This document shows, in pieces, positions 1-5,905 of a DNA stretch of 6,652 nucleotides. The notes under the pieces are model-generated. The model was not told the origin of the DNA, ran no database searches, and saw only the letters and a list, made by a program, of their open reading frames with translations. Position numbers and translations under genes: made by a program. How positions within the stretch are numbered: the stretch's first letter is position 1; each line of letters starts with the position of its first letter. Source of the DNA: an uncultured Aquincola sp. (GTDB lineage: Bacteria; Pseudomonadota; Gammaproteobacteria; Burkholderiales; Burkholderiaceae); contig CAKZXL010000922.1 of the NCBI GenBank assembly GCA_937883885.1, forward strand, positions 1 to 6,652, written 5' to 3'.

Positions 1-438
1 CAGGTGTTCGGCGACTTGAAGAGCAACTACCCGCGCACCGCCTACGCGGGCCAGGGCGGCCTGCTGGCGGCACAAGCCCAGTTCGGCAAGGGCCGGGCCG
101 ACGAAGCCGCCGCCACGCTGGGCTGGGTGGCCGACAACGCCAGTGAAGACGAATACCGCACCGTGGCCAGGCTGCGGCTGGCCGGCCTGCTGCTGGACAA
201 GAAGCAGTACGACGAGGCGCTGCGCCAGCTGGACGGCGCCAAGGCTGCCGGCTTCGAGGCGCTGGTGGCCGACCGCCGCGGCGACGTGCTGATGGCGCAA
301 GGCAAGAAGGACGAGGCCAAGGCCGCCTACCAGACCGCCTGGAAGACGATGGACAGCAAGCTCGAATACCGGCAGCTGGTGGAAGCCAAGCTCACCGCCC
401 TGGGCGCCGCGCCCGCGGCCAGCGAGGTGGCCAAGTGA
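1..438 (+). CDS. yfgM: YfgM/AncA-family TPR protein, C-terminal part (5' end outside window)
   Basis: The reading frame is open from base 1, so the N-terminus, including the expected single membrane anchor, lies upstream. The GTG at base 4 is only an internal codon. The 145 visible residues are helical, Ala-rich and arranged as TPR-like helix pairs. The YPRTAYA stretch near residues 10-16 resembles the conserved YfgM core, and residues 70-114 (YDEAL to the AYQTAW segment) look like a classic TPR. In E. coli the protein (about 206 aa) is an inner-membrane protein with a periplasmic TPR domain that associates with SecYEG and the chaperone PpiD and assists exported proteins. Its stop codon overlaps the bamB start (TGATG), implying translational coupling. 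The position directly before bamB and der matches the hisS-yfgM-bamB-der order of many proteobacteria. Family assignment rests on motif plus synteny; the molecular role is taken from E. coli. Confidence 0.88.
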   Translation, partial: QVFGDLKSNYPRTAYAGQGGLLAAQAQFGKGRADEAAATLGWVADNASEDEYRTVARLRLAGLLLDKKQYDEALRQLDGAKAAGFEALVADRRGDVLMAQGKKDEAKAAYQTAWKTMDSKLEYRQLVEAKLTALGAAPAASEVAK

Positions 439-1565
439 TGCGCGCGCGTTCATCGTTGCTGCGCTTCGGCGCCCTGGCCCTGGTGGCGGCGCTGGCCGCC
501 GGCTGCTCGTCCACCGACAAGCCCAAGCCCACCGCACTCGAAAGCTACTCGCCGCAGATCGCCGGCCGCCAGGTCTGGAGCACGCGGCTGGACAAGCTGG
601 ATTTCCCGATGGTGCCCACCGTGCGCGAGGGCGAGCTGACGCTGGCCTCGGGCAACGGCAACGTGGTCACGCTGCAGGCCGACACCGGCGCCGAGCTCTG
701 GCGCGGCAATGCCGGCGCACCCATCGTGGCCGGCGTCGGCACCGATGGCCGCATGGCCGCCGTCGTCACCCGCGACAACGAACTGGTGGTGATGGAGCGT
801 GGCGCCGTCAAGTGGCGCACCCGCCTCAATGCCCGCGTGGCCACGCCGCCGCTGGTGGCCGGCGAGCGGGTGTTCGTGATGGGCGTGGACCGCATCGTCA
901 ACGCCTTCGACGCGCTCGACGGCAAGCCGCTGTGGCGCTTCCAGCGCCCGGGTGATGCGCTGACGCTGTCGCAGGCCAGCGTGCTGTCGGCCTTCAAGGA
1001 CACCTTGCTGGTGGGCCAGGGCCCGCGCCTGGTGGGCCTCGATCCGCTGCGCGGCAGCACCCGCTGGGACGTGGCCGTGGCCACCCCGCGCGGCACCAAC
1101 GAGGTGGAGCGCCTGGCCGACCTGATCGGCCCGCCGGTGCGCCTGGGCGACACCGTGTGCATGCGCGCCTTCCAGTCGGCCGCCGGCTGCGTGAATGCCG
1201 AGCGCGGCACGCTGCAGTGGAGCAAGAACGTCGGCGGCGTGCAGGCCGTGGGCGGCGACACCGAACTGGTGGTGGGCGCCGATGCCAGCGACCGCATCAC
1301 CGCCTGGCGCGCCGCCAACGGCGACGTGGCCTGGACCAGCGAGCGGCTGCTGTACCGCCAGCTCAGCGGTGCGCTGGTGGTGGGCCGCACCGTGATCTTC
1401 GGCGACGCCGAAGGCCAGGTGCACTTCCTCGACCGCGCCAATGGCAACACCTTGCTGCGCCTGCCCACCGACGGCTCGGCCGTGGTGGGTGCGCCGGTGC
1501 GGTGGGGCAACACCGTGATCGTGACCACCCGCAATGGCGGCGTGTTCGCGTTCCGGCCGGAATGA
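438..1565 (+). CDS. bamB: Outer membrane protein assembly factor BamB (lipoprotein)
   Basis: This is a 375-residue lipoprotein of the BAM complex, which inserts beta-barrel proteins into the outer membrane; BamB binds BamA from the periplasmic side. The N-terminus has a basic start (MRARSS), a hydrophobic stretch at about residues 7-21, and a lipobox LAAGC with Cys23 as the acylated residue. Ser24 at +2 fits sorting to the outer membrane. The rest is an eight-bladed propeller of PQQ-like repeats, seen as recurring D/NG-x-x-x-W units (for example TGAELW near 83-88, DGKPLW at 161-166, RGTLQW, NGDVAW). The E. coli protein is about 392 aa, so this is full length. I chose ATG 438, which overlaps the yfgM stop by one base; a GTG at 435 would add one residue. 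Besides Cys23 it has exactly two cysteines, Cys241 and Cys251, discussed as a finding. der follows 19 bases on, probably in the same transcript. Confidence 0.95.
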   Translation: MRARSSLLRFGALALVAALAAGCSSTDKPKPTALESYSPQIAGRQVWSTRLDKLDFPMVPTVREGELTLASGNGNVVTLQADTGAELWRGNAGAPIVAGVGTDGRMAAVVTRDNELVVMERGAVKWRTRLNARVATPPLVAGERVFVMGVDRIVNAFDALDGKPLWRFQRPGDALTLSQASVLSAFKDTLLVGQGPRLVGLDPLRGSTRWDVAVATPRGTNEVERLADLIGPPVRLGDTVCMRAFQSAAGCVNAERGTLQWSKNVGGVQAVGGDTELVVGADASDRITAWRAANGDVAWTSERLLYRQLSGALVVGRTVIFGDAEGQVHFLDRANGNTLLRLPTDGSAVVGAPVRWGNTVIVTTRNGGVFAFRPE

Positions 1566-1584
1566 CAGCGAACAGGCAGCACAC

Positions 1585-2925
1585 ATGAAACCGGTCGTGG
1601 CCCTGGTGGGCCGCCCCAACGTCGGCAAGAGCACGCTCTTCAACCGCATCACCAAGAGCCGCGACGCCATCGTCGCGGACTTTGCCGGCCTGACACGCGA
1701 CCGCCATTACGGCGACGCGCGGCTGGGCAGCCGCGAGTTCATCGTCATCGACACCGGCGGCTTCGAGCCCGACAAGCCCACCGGCGTGGTGGCCGAGATG
1801 GCCAAGCAGACCAAGCAGGCGGTGGCCGAGGCCGATGCCGTCATCTTCGTGCTGGACATCCGCTCGGGCCTGTCGGGCCAGGACGCGGACATTGCCCGCT
1901 ACCTGCGCGCGGCCAACAAGCGCGTGTTCATCGCGATCAACAAGGCCGAGGGCATGGCCGAATCGCCGATGCTGGCCGAGTTCTTCGAGCTGGGCATGGG
2001 CGAGCCGCATCCGATCAGCGCCGCGCACGGGCAGGGCATCCGCAGCCTGGTGGAAGCCGTGCTCGACAGCTTCACCTGGCCCGAGGACGAGGACGAAGCC
2101 GCCGATGGCGAAGACCGCCCGATCCGCCTGGCGGTGGCCGGCCGCCCCAACGTGGGCAAGAGCACGCTGATCAACACCTGGCTGGGCGAAGAGCGGCTGA
2201 TCGCCTTCGACATGCCGGGCACCACGCGCGACGCCATCCACGTGCCCTTCGAGCGCAACGGCAAGCGCTTCGAGCTGATCGACACCGCCGGCCTGCGCCG
2301 CAAGGGCAAGGTGTTCGAGGCGATCGAGAAGTTTTCGGTGGTCAAGACGCTGCAGGCCATCGACCATGCCAACGTGGTGGTGCTGCTGCTGGACGCCACA
2401 CAGGGCGTGAGCGAGCAGGACGCCCACATCGCCGGCTACATCCTGGATGCCGGGCGTGCGGTGGTGCTGGCCGTCAACAAGTGGGACGCGGTGGACAGCT
2501 ACCAGCGCGAGCTGCTGGAGCGATCGATCGTCAGCCGCCTGGCCTTCCTGAAGTTCGCGCCCATCGTGCACATCTCGGCGCTCAAGCGCCAGGGCCTGGG
2601 CCCGCTGTGGAAGACGATCGCCGACGCCCATGCCTCGGCCACCGTCAAGATGACCACGCCGGTGCTCACGCGCCTGGTGCATGAGGCGGTGGAACACCAG
2701 GCGCCCAAGCGTGCCGGTCATTTCCGGCCCAAGCTGCGATATGCGCACCAGGGGGGCATGAATCCCCCGGTGGTGGTCGTCCACGGAAATTCGCTGGAAC
2801 ACGTCACCGACGCCTACAAACGCTTCCTGGAAGGCCGCATCCGCGATCATTTCAAGCTCACCGGCACGCCTTTGCGGATAGAAATGAAATCGTCGCGGAA
2901 CCCTTTCGACGACAAGGCCTCCTAA
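1585..2925 (+). CDS. der: Ribosome biogenesis GTPase Der (EngA)
   Basis: This is a 446-residue tandem GTPase needed for 50S subunit maturation, acting in the cytoplasm on 23S rRNA. Domain 1 has the P-loop GRPNVGKST at 9-17, the switch-I LTRDR near 36-40, DTGG at 56-59, NKAE at 119-122 and SAAHG from 145. Domain 2 repeats the set: GRPNVGKST at 186-194, TTRD at 213-216, DTAG at 233-236, NKWD at 298-301 and SALKRQG from 331. A C-terminal KH-like RNA-binding domain fills about 350-446 and includes the conserved GGMNPP. Length is normal for Betaproteobacteria; E. coli Der is about 490 aa. ATG 1585 is chosen because MKPVVALVG is the usual start; an in-frame ATG at 1534 would extend back into bamB. 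The Shine-Dalgarno is weak (around AGGCAG), consistent with coupling to bamB. The first-domain G4 motif ends in Glu rather than Asp. The last roughly 45 codons use more A/T-ending codons, including ATA, than the rest of the gene. Confidence 0.97.
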   Translation: MKPVVALVGRPNVGKSTLFNRITKSRDAIVADFAGLTRDRHYGDARLGSREFIVIDTGGFEPDKPTGVVAEMAKQTKQAVAEADAVIFVLDIRSGLSGQDADIARYLRAANKRVFIAINKAEGMAESPMLAEFFELGMGEPHPISAAHGQGIRSLVEAVLDSFTWPEDEDEAADGEDRPIRLAVAGRPNVGKSTLINTWLGEERLIAFDMPGTTRDAIHVPFERNGKRFELIDTAGLRRKGKVFEAIEKFSVVKTLQAIDHANVVVLLLDATQGVSEQDAHIAGYILDAGRAVVLAVNKWDAVDSYQRELLERSIVSRLAFLKFAPIVHISALKRQGLGPLWKTIADAHASATVKMTTPVLTRLVHEAVEHQAPKRAGHFRPKLRYAHQGGMNPPVVVVHGNSLEHVTDAYKRFLEGRIRDHFKLTGTPLRIEMKSSRNPFDDKAS

Positions 2926-2935
2926 GGCTTGAAGA

Positions 2936-2956
2936 GGCGGGAAAGGTTGTCCCGCC
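2936..2956 (+). terminator. GC-rich stem-loop just after der (possible weak terminator or processing site)
   Basis: GGCGGGA at 2936-2942 is a perfect inverted repeat of TCCCGCC at 2950-2956, with a 7-base loop, starting 10 bases past the der stop. No T-run follows, so it is not a canonical intrinsic terminator. It may instead slow polymerase, protect the 3' end of der mRNA, or take part in the alternative folding described next. The pairing is seen directly; function is inferred. Confidence 0.4.
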
Positions 2957-2980
2957 GCCAGCCTGCCACTAGGGGCAACC
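2945..2980 (+). promoter_or_regulatory. Alternative hairpin in der-hfq gap, mutually exclusive with the first stem-loop
   Basis: GGTTGTCCC at 2945-2953 can pair with GGGGCAACC at 2972-2980: nine pairs including one G-T (G-U) wobble, with an 18-base loop. The 5' arm uses the loop and the start of the 3' arm of the 2936-2956 stem, so both cannot form together in full. A third small hairpin, AGGG-GCAA-CCCT at 2971-2982 with a GNRA-type tetraloop, also competes with this one but can coexist with the first. The loop of the first stem (GGTTG) could also pair with CAACC at 2976-2980 as a pseudoknot. This resembles an attenuator or switch layout, but no ligand or mechanism is visible. Confidence 0.35.
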
Positions 2981-2992
2981 CTGTGCTAACGT
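2963..2992 (+). promoter_or_regulatory. Candidate sigma70-type promoter of hfq (extended -10)
   Basis: CTGCCA at 2963-2968 matches TTGACA at 4 of 6 positions. After 18 bases comes TAACGT at 2987-2992, which has T, A and T at the key -10 positions and is preceded by TGC, giving an extended -10. The start of transcription would fall near 2998-3000, with a leader of about 25 bases before hfq. This is the best match I could find in the 99-base gap, and promoters ahead of hfq are expected, but matches this weak also arise by chance. Confidence 0.35.
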
Positions 2993-3014
2993 GGCACGCA
3001 TCTGAAACAGACAC

Positions 3015-3027
3015 GGAGAATGTCGTG
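3015..3027 (+). promoter_or_regulatory. Shine-Dalgarno and GTG start that fix the hfq start
   Basis: GGAGA at 3015-3019 sits 5 bases before GTG 3025-3027 and decides the start. An ATG at 3020 is out of frame, directly abuts the ribosome site, and ends after two codons (ATG TCG TGA) inside the hfq start, so it is unlikely to be translated efficiently. Confidence 0.8.
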
Positions 3028-3267
3028 AGTAATAAAGGGCAATTGCTACAAGACCCATTTCTGAACCTGCTGCGCAAGGAACATGTTCCGGTGTCGATCT
3101 ACCTGGTCAATGGCATCAAGCTGCAGGGCCATATCGAATCCTTCGACCAGTACGTCGTTCTGCTGCGCAACACCGTGACCCAGATGGTCTACAAGCACGC
3201 CATTTCCACGGTGGTCCCGGGCCGCGCGGTCAATTTCCACGCGCAAGAACCCGGTGATGCGGCCTGA
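3025..3267 (+). CDS. hfq: RNA chaperone Hfq
   Basis: This is an 80-residue Sm-like protein forming a ring-shaped hexamer that pairs small RNAs with mRNAs and controls translation and decay. Key residues line up with E. coli Hfq shifted by one: Q9 and D10 in LLQDPFLN and F40 (SFDQY) of Sm1, and Y56, K57 and H58 (YKHAISTVV) of Sm2, which make up the proximal U-binding face. The rim patch reads R17-K18-E19-H20 where E. coli has RRER, so it is less arginine-rich. The C-terminal tail is very short (about 12 residues after VPGRAV), unlike the roughly 30-residue tail of E. coli. The start is GTG 3025, placed by a good ribosome site and the [12 protein letters not shown]-terminus. The first codons are markedly AT-rich for this genome. 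It lies 99 bases after der and 23 before hflX, with which it is probably co-transcribed. Confidence 0.98.
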   Translation: MSNKGQLLQDPFLNLLRKEHVPVSIYLVNGIKLQGHIESFDQYVVLLRNTVTQMVYKHAISTVVPGRAVNFHAQEPGDAA

Positions 3268-3290
3268 CGGCCGAGCTGGCAGTCCCTGCC
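3260..3290 (+). promoter_or_regulatory. Two short tandem hairpins between hfq and hflX
   Basis: CGGCC at 3260-3264 pairs with GGCCG at 3269-3273, with the hfq stop codon in the TGAC loop. GGCAG at 3278-3282 pairs with CTGCC at 3286-3290 around a TCC loop and directly abuts the TTG start of hflX. Both are perfect 5-pair GC-rich stems. They occupy the place where a Shine-Dalgarno should be, and no clear one is visible, so they may limit or time hflX translation. In such GC-rich DNA, short stems are common by chance. Confidence 0.35.
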
Positions 3291-4550
3291 TTGAGTTCTG
3301 ACGTCTTTCCGTCCGGCGCGCCGGCGGCCGATGGTGCCCGCGCGGTGCTGGTCGGTGTCGACCTCGGCCCGTCGTCTTCCTTCGACCCCACGCTGGACGA
3401 ACTCGCCCTGCTGGCGGAGTCGGCAGGCGACGTGGCCGTGGCGCGCCTGATCGCGCGCCGCAAGGCCCCCGACGCCGCGCTCTTCGTCGGCAGCGGAAAG
3501 GCCGACGAGATCAAGGCCCTGGTGCTGCAACACCGCGCCACCGGCGTGATCTTCGATCAGGCCCTCAGCCCCGCGCAGCAGCGCAACCTGGAACGCCACA
3601 TCGGCGTGCAGGTGGCCGACCGTACCGCGCTCATCCTCGAGATCTTCGCCCAGCGGGCGCAGAGCCACGAGGGCAAGCTGCAGGTCGAGCTGGCCCGGCT
3701 GCAGTACGTGGCCACCCGGCTGGTGCGCCGCTGGAGCCACCTGGAGCGCCAGCAGGGTGGCATCGGCACCCGCGGCGGCCCGGGCGAGGCCCAGATCGAA
3801 CTCGACCGCCGGATGATCGGCGAGCGCATCAAGACCGTGAAGCAGCGGCTCGAGAAGGTGCAGCGCCAGCGCGGCACCCAGCGCCGCGCGCGCGACAAGA
3901 GCGGCACCTTCCGCGTCTCGCTGGTGGGCTACACCAACGCCGGCAAGTCCACGCTGTTCAACGCGCTGGTCAAGGCGCGCACCTATGCGGCCGACCAGCT
4001 CTTCGCCACGCTGGACACCACCACGCGGCAGCTGTACCTGCAGCAGCTGGGCGGCACGGTCTCGCTGTCCGACACCGTCGGCTTCATCCGCGACCTGCCG
4101 CACAAGCTGGTCGAGGCCTTCCGCGCCACGCTGCAGGAGGCGGCCGAGGCCGACCTGCTGCTGCACGTGGTCGATGCTTCCAGCCCGCTGCTGGCCGAGC
4201 AGATGGACGAGGTGGACCGCGTGCTGGCCGAGATCGGCGCTGAACGCATTCCGCAGATCCTGGTCTACAACAAGCTCGACCGGCTGGACGACGCCAGCCG
4301 CCCGCGCGTGCTGGTCGATGCGGTCGAGCGTGCGCCGGGCCTGCGGGTGCCGCGCATCTTCCTCAGTGCCATCGAAGGCACCGGGCTGGATGCGCTGCGC
4401 GAGGCCATCGCCGGCGCGGCTGCCGGCACGGCCGACGCGTGGGCCGCACCAGCGGCCGACGCCGACGACCAAGACCGCCCCACCGGCTCTGACGAGCCGC
4501 CCTCTCCGGAAGCCGACGAGGCTCCCGTCACCCGATCCATGCAAGCATGA
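3291..4550 (+). CDS. hflX: Ribosome-splitting GTPase HflX
   Basis: This is a 419-residue GTPase of the HflX family, which in E. coli (426 aa) binds the 50S subunit and splits stalled ribosomes under heat stress. Order: a short variable head (about 1-17), the HflX N-terminal nucleotide-binding domain (from AVLVGVDLG, including ALFVGSGKADE), the family signature GGIGTRGGPGEAQ at 156-168, a basic helical linker, then the GTPase domain. That domain has GYTNAGKST at 213-221, TLDTTTR at 240-246, DTVGF at 261-265, NKLD at 327-330 and SAIEGTG from 359. The last roughly 38 residues are an acidic, Pro/Ala-rich, probably disordered tail. The start is TTG 3291 with no clear ribosome site; a GTG at 3345 in the same frame would cut into the first beta strand, so TTG is preferred, though the exact start is uncertain. 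The stop overlaps hflK (ATGA). Confidence 0.96.
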   Translation: MSSDVFPSGAPAADGARAVLVGVDLGPSSSFDPTLDELALLAESAGDVAVARLIARRKAPDAALFVGSGKADEIKALVLQHRATGVIFDQALSPAQQRNLERHIGVQVADRTALILEIFAQRAQSHEGKLQVELARLQYVATRLVRRWSHLERQQGGIGTRGGPGEAQIELDRRMIGERIKTVKQRLEKVQRQRGTQRRARDKSGTFRVSLVGYTNAGKSTLFNALVKARTYAADQLFATLDTTTRQLYLQQLGGTVSLSDTVGFIRDLPHKLVEAFRATLQEAAEADLLLHVVDASSPLLAEQMDEVDRVLAEIGAERIPQILVYNKLDRLDDASRPRVLVDAVERAPGLRVPRIFLSAIEGTGLDALREAIAGAAAGTADAWAAPAADADDQDRPTGSDEPPSPEADEAPVTRSMQA

Positions 4551-5884
4551 ACATGCGCCATTCGTACCCCGAGCGTTCCAGCCTGTCGGCCGTGGCCCAG
4601 GCCAGCCGTGCGCTCCTGGCCGGCCTGGTTCGATCCGCCTGGCCGCGGCGCCGCGGTGCCGCCAGCGACACGCTGGTGCTCAACAACGGCCGCAACGACG
4701 GCCCGCCCGACCTCGACGAACTCTGGCGCGACTTCAACCGCAAGCTCAGCGGCCTGTTGGGCGGCAAGCAGGGCGGCGGTGGCAACAACAACCGCGGCCC
4801 CGGCGATGGCGGCGGCCCGCAGTTCCGCCCCGACATGAAGAGCGCCGGCATCGGCGTCGGCCTGATCGGCGTGGTGGTGGTGCTGGTGTGGCTGGCCAGC
4901 GGCTTTTTCATCGTGCAGGAAGGCCACCAGGCGGTGGTCACGTCCTTCGGCCGTTATGCCTACACCGCCGAGGCCGGCTTCCAGTGGCGCTTCCCGTACC
5001 CGTTCCAGGCGCATGAAACCGTGCCGGTGACGCAGCTGCGCTCGGTGGAAGTGGGCCGCAACACGGTGGTGCAGGCCACCGGCCTGCGCGATTCGTCGAT
5101 GCTCACCGAAGACGAGAACATCGTCGACATCCGCTTCACCGTGCAGTACCGGCTGAAGGACGCGCGCGAGTTCCTGTTCGAGAACCGCAACCCCGACGAA
5201 GCCGTGGTGCAGGCCGCCGAATCGGCGGTGCGCGAGATCGTCGGCCGCAGCCGCATCGACCAGGTGCTGTACGAGCAGCGCGACGCCATCGCCACCGACC
5301 TGGCCAAGTCGGTGCAGGCGCAGCTCGACCGGCTGAAGGCCGGCATCATCGTGGCCAACGTCAACGTGCAGAACGTGCAGGTGCCCGAGCAGGTGCAGGC
5401 CGCGTTCAACGACGCGGTCAAGGCCGGTGCCGACCGCGACCGCTTCAAGAACGAAGGCCAGGCCTACGCCAGCGACGTGATCCCGAAGGCGCAAGGCACG
5501 GCCGCGCGACTGCGCGAAGAGGCTGAAGGCTACAAGGCCCGCGTCACCGCGCAGGGCGAAGGTGATGCGCAGCGCTTCCGCTCGGTGCTGGCCGAGTACC
5601 AGAAGGCACCGGCCGTCACCCGTGACCGCCTCTACCTCGAGACCATGCAGCAGGTCTACAGCAACGTCAGCAAGGTGATGGTGGACAGCCGCAACGGCTC
5701 CAACCTGCTGTACCTGCCGCTGGACAAGCTGATCCAGCAAAGCGGCGCCGCGGCGCCCGCCTCCACCGGCAACACCGGCGTGGCCACGCCCACCACGCCG
5801 ATGGACGGGGTGCCGACCGGCGCTTCGACCGCCGATTCGCGCTCGCGCGAGAACCAGCGCAGCCGTGACCGCGAAGTCCGCTGA
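4547..5884 (+). CDS. hflK: FtsH protease modulator subunit HflK (SPFH/Band 7)
   Basis: HflK pairs with HflC in a large inner-membrane cage around the FtsH protease and limits its access to membrane proteins. The 445 residues show: a basic Ala/Arg-rich extension at about 1-40; the HflK signature GPPDLDELWRDFNRKL at about 52-67; a Gly/Asn-rich linker at 72-91; one membrane helix at about 101-123 (N-terminus inside); an SPFH/Band 7 domain from about 124; a long charged helix; the conserved RDRLYLETMQQVYS region from 359 and LLYLPLDK at 387-394; then a Ser/Thr/Pro/Arg-rich tail. E. coli HflK is 419 aa. ATG 4547 overlaps the hflX stop, supporting coupling; ATG 4553 is two codons on. GTG 4676 would remove the extension and start just before the conserved N-terminal motif, and is a real alternative. 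hflC follows 18 bases later. Confidence 0.96.
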   Translation: MNMRHSYPERSSLSAVAQASRALLAGLVRSAWPRRRGAASDTLVLNNGRNDGPPDLDELWRDFNRKLSGLLGGKQGGGGNNNRGPGDGGGPQFRPDMKSAGIGVGLIGVVVVLVWLASGFFIVQEGHQAVVTSFGRYAYTAEAGFQWRFPYPFQAHETVPVTQLRSVEVGRNTVVQATGLRDSSMLTEDENIVDIRFTVQYRLKDAREFLFENRNPDEAVVQAAESAVREIVGRSRIDQVLYEQRDAIATDLAKSVQAQLDRLKAGIIVANVNVQNVQVPEQVQAAFNDAVKAGADRDRFKNEGQAYASDVIPKAQGTAARLREEAEGYKARVTAQGEGDAQRFRSVLAEYQKAPAVTRDRLYLETMQQVYSNVSKVMVDSRNGSNLLYLPLDKLIQQSGAAAPASTGNTGVATPTTPMDGVPTGASTADSRSRENQRSRDREVR

Positions 5885-5888
5885 TCGC

Positions 5889-5905
5889 AGGAGACAACAA
5901 CAATG
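5889..5905 (+). promoter_or_regulatory. Strong Shine-Dalgarno of hflC
   Basis: AGGAG at 5889-5893 lies 9 bases before ATG 5903-5905, separated by an A-rich unstructured spacer. It is the clearest ribosome site in the window besides that of hfq and fixes the hflC start. Confidence 0.75.

Noticed and set aside
1534..1584. Earlier in-frame ATG that would extend Der by 17 residues
   Set aside because: It lies in the bamB coding end, and the added residues have no counterpart in Der, whose usual start is MKPVVALVG.
450..1670. Long antisense open frame (406 codons) opposite bamB
   Set aside because: High G/C at third codon positions removes stops on the other strand. The product is His/Ala/Gly-rich with no recognisable fold and lies wholly opposite a clear bamB.
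1363..2850. Antisense open frame of 495 codons opposite bamB and der
   Set aside because: Shadow of the two sense genes; composition is biased and it spans two unrelated gene ends.
2983..2997. Imperfect palindrome GTGC-N7-GCAC over the candidate -10, as a repressor operator
   Set aside because: Only four bases per arm match and the centre is not symmetric; too weak to claim a binding site.
2929..3024. In-frame upstream starts for Hfq (TTG 2929, GTG 2983)
   Set aside because: They would add up to 32 residues unlike any Hfq, and the ribosome site at 3015-3019 supports GTG 3025.
3020..3028. Two-codon leader ORF ATG TCG TGA overlapping the hfq start
   Set aside because: The ribosome site directly abuts the ATG with no spacer, so efficient initiation there is unlikely. 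The overlap is probably chance.
3189..4544. Antisense open frame of 451 codons opposite hflX
   Set aside because: Same compositional artefact; no motif or ribosome site, while hflX is unambiguous.
3985..5016. Sense-strand overlapping frame of 343 codons across hflX and hflK
   Set aside because: Arg/Pro/Ser/Trp-rich product typical of a shifted reading of GC-rich genes, with no start signal.
4265..5740. Antisense open frame of 491 codons opposite hflX and hflK
   Set aside because: Crosses the hflX-hflK boundary and has a low-complexity product, as expected for a shadow frame.
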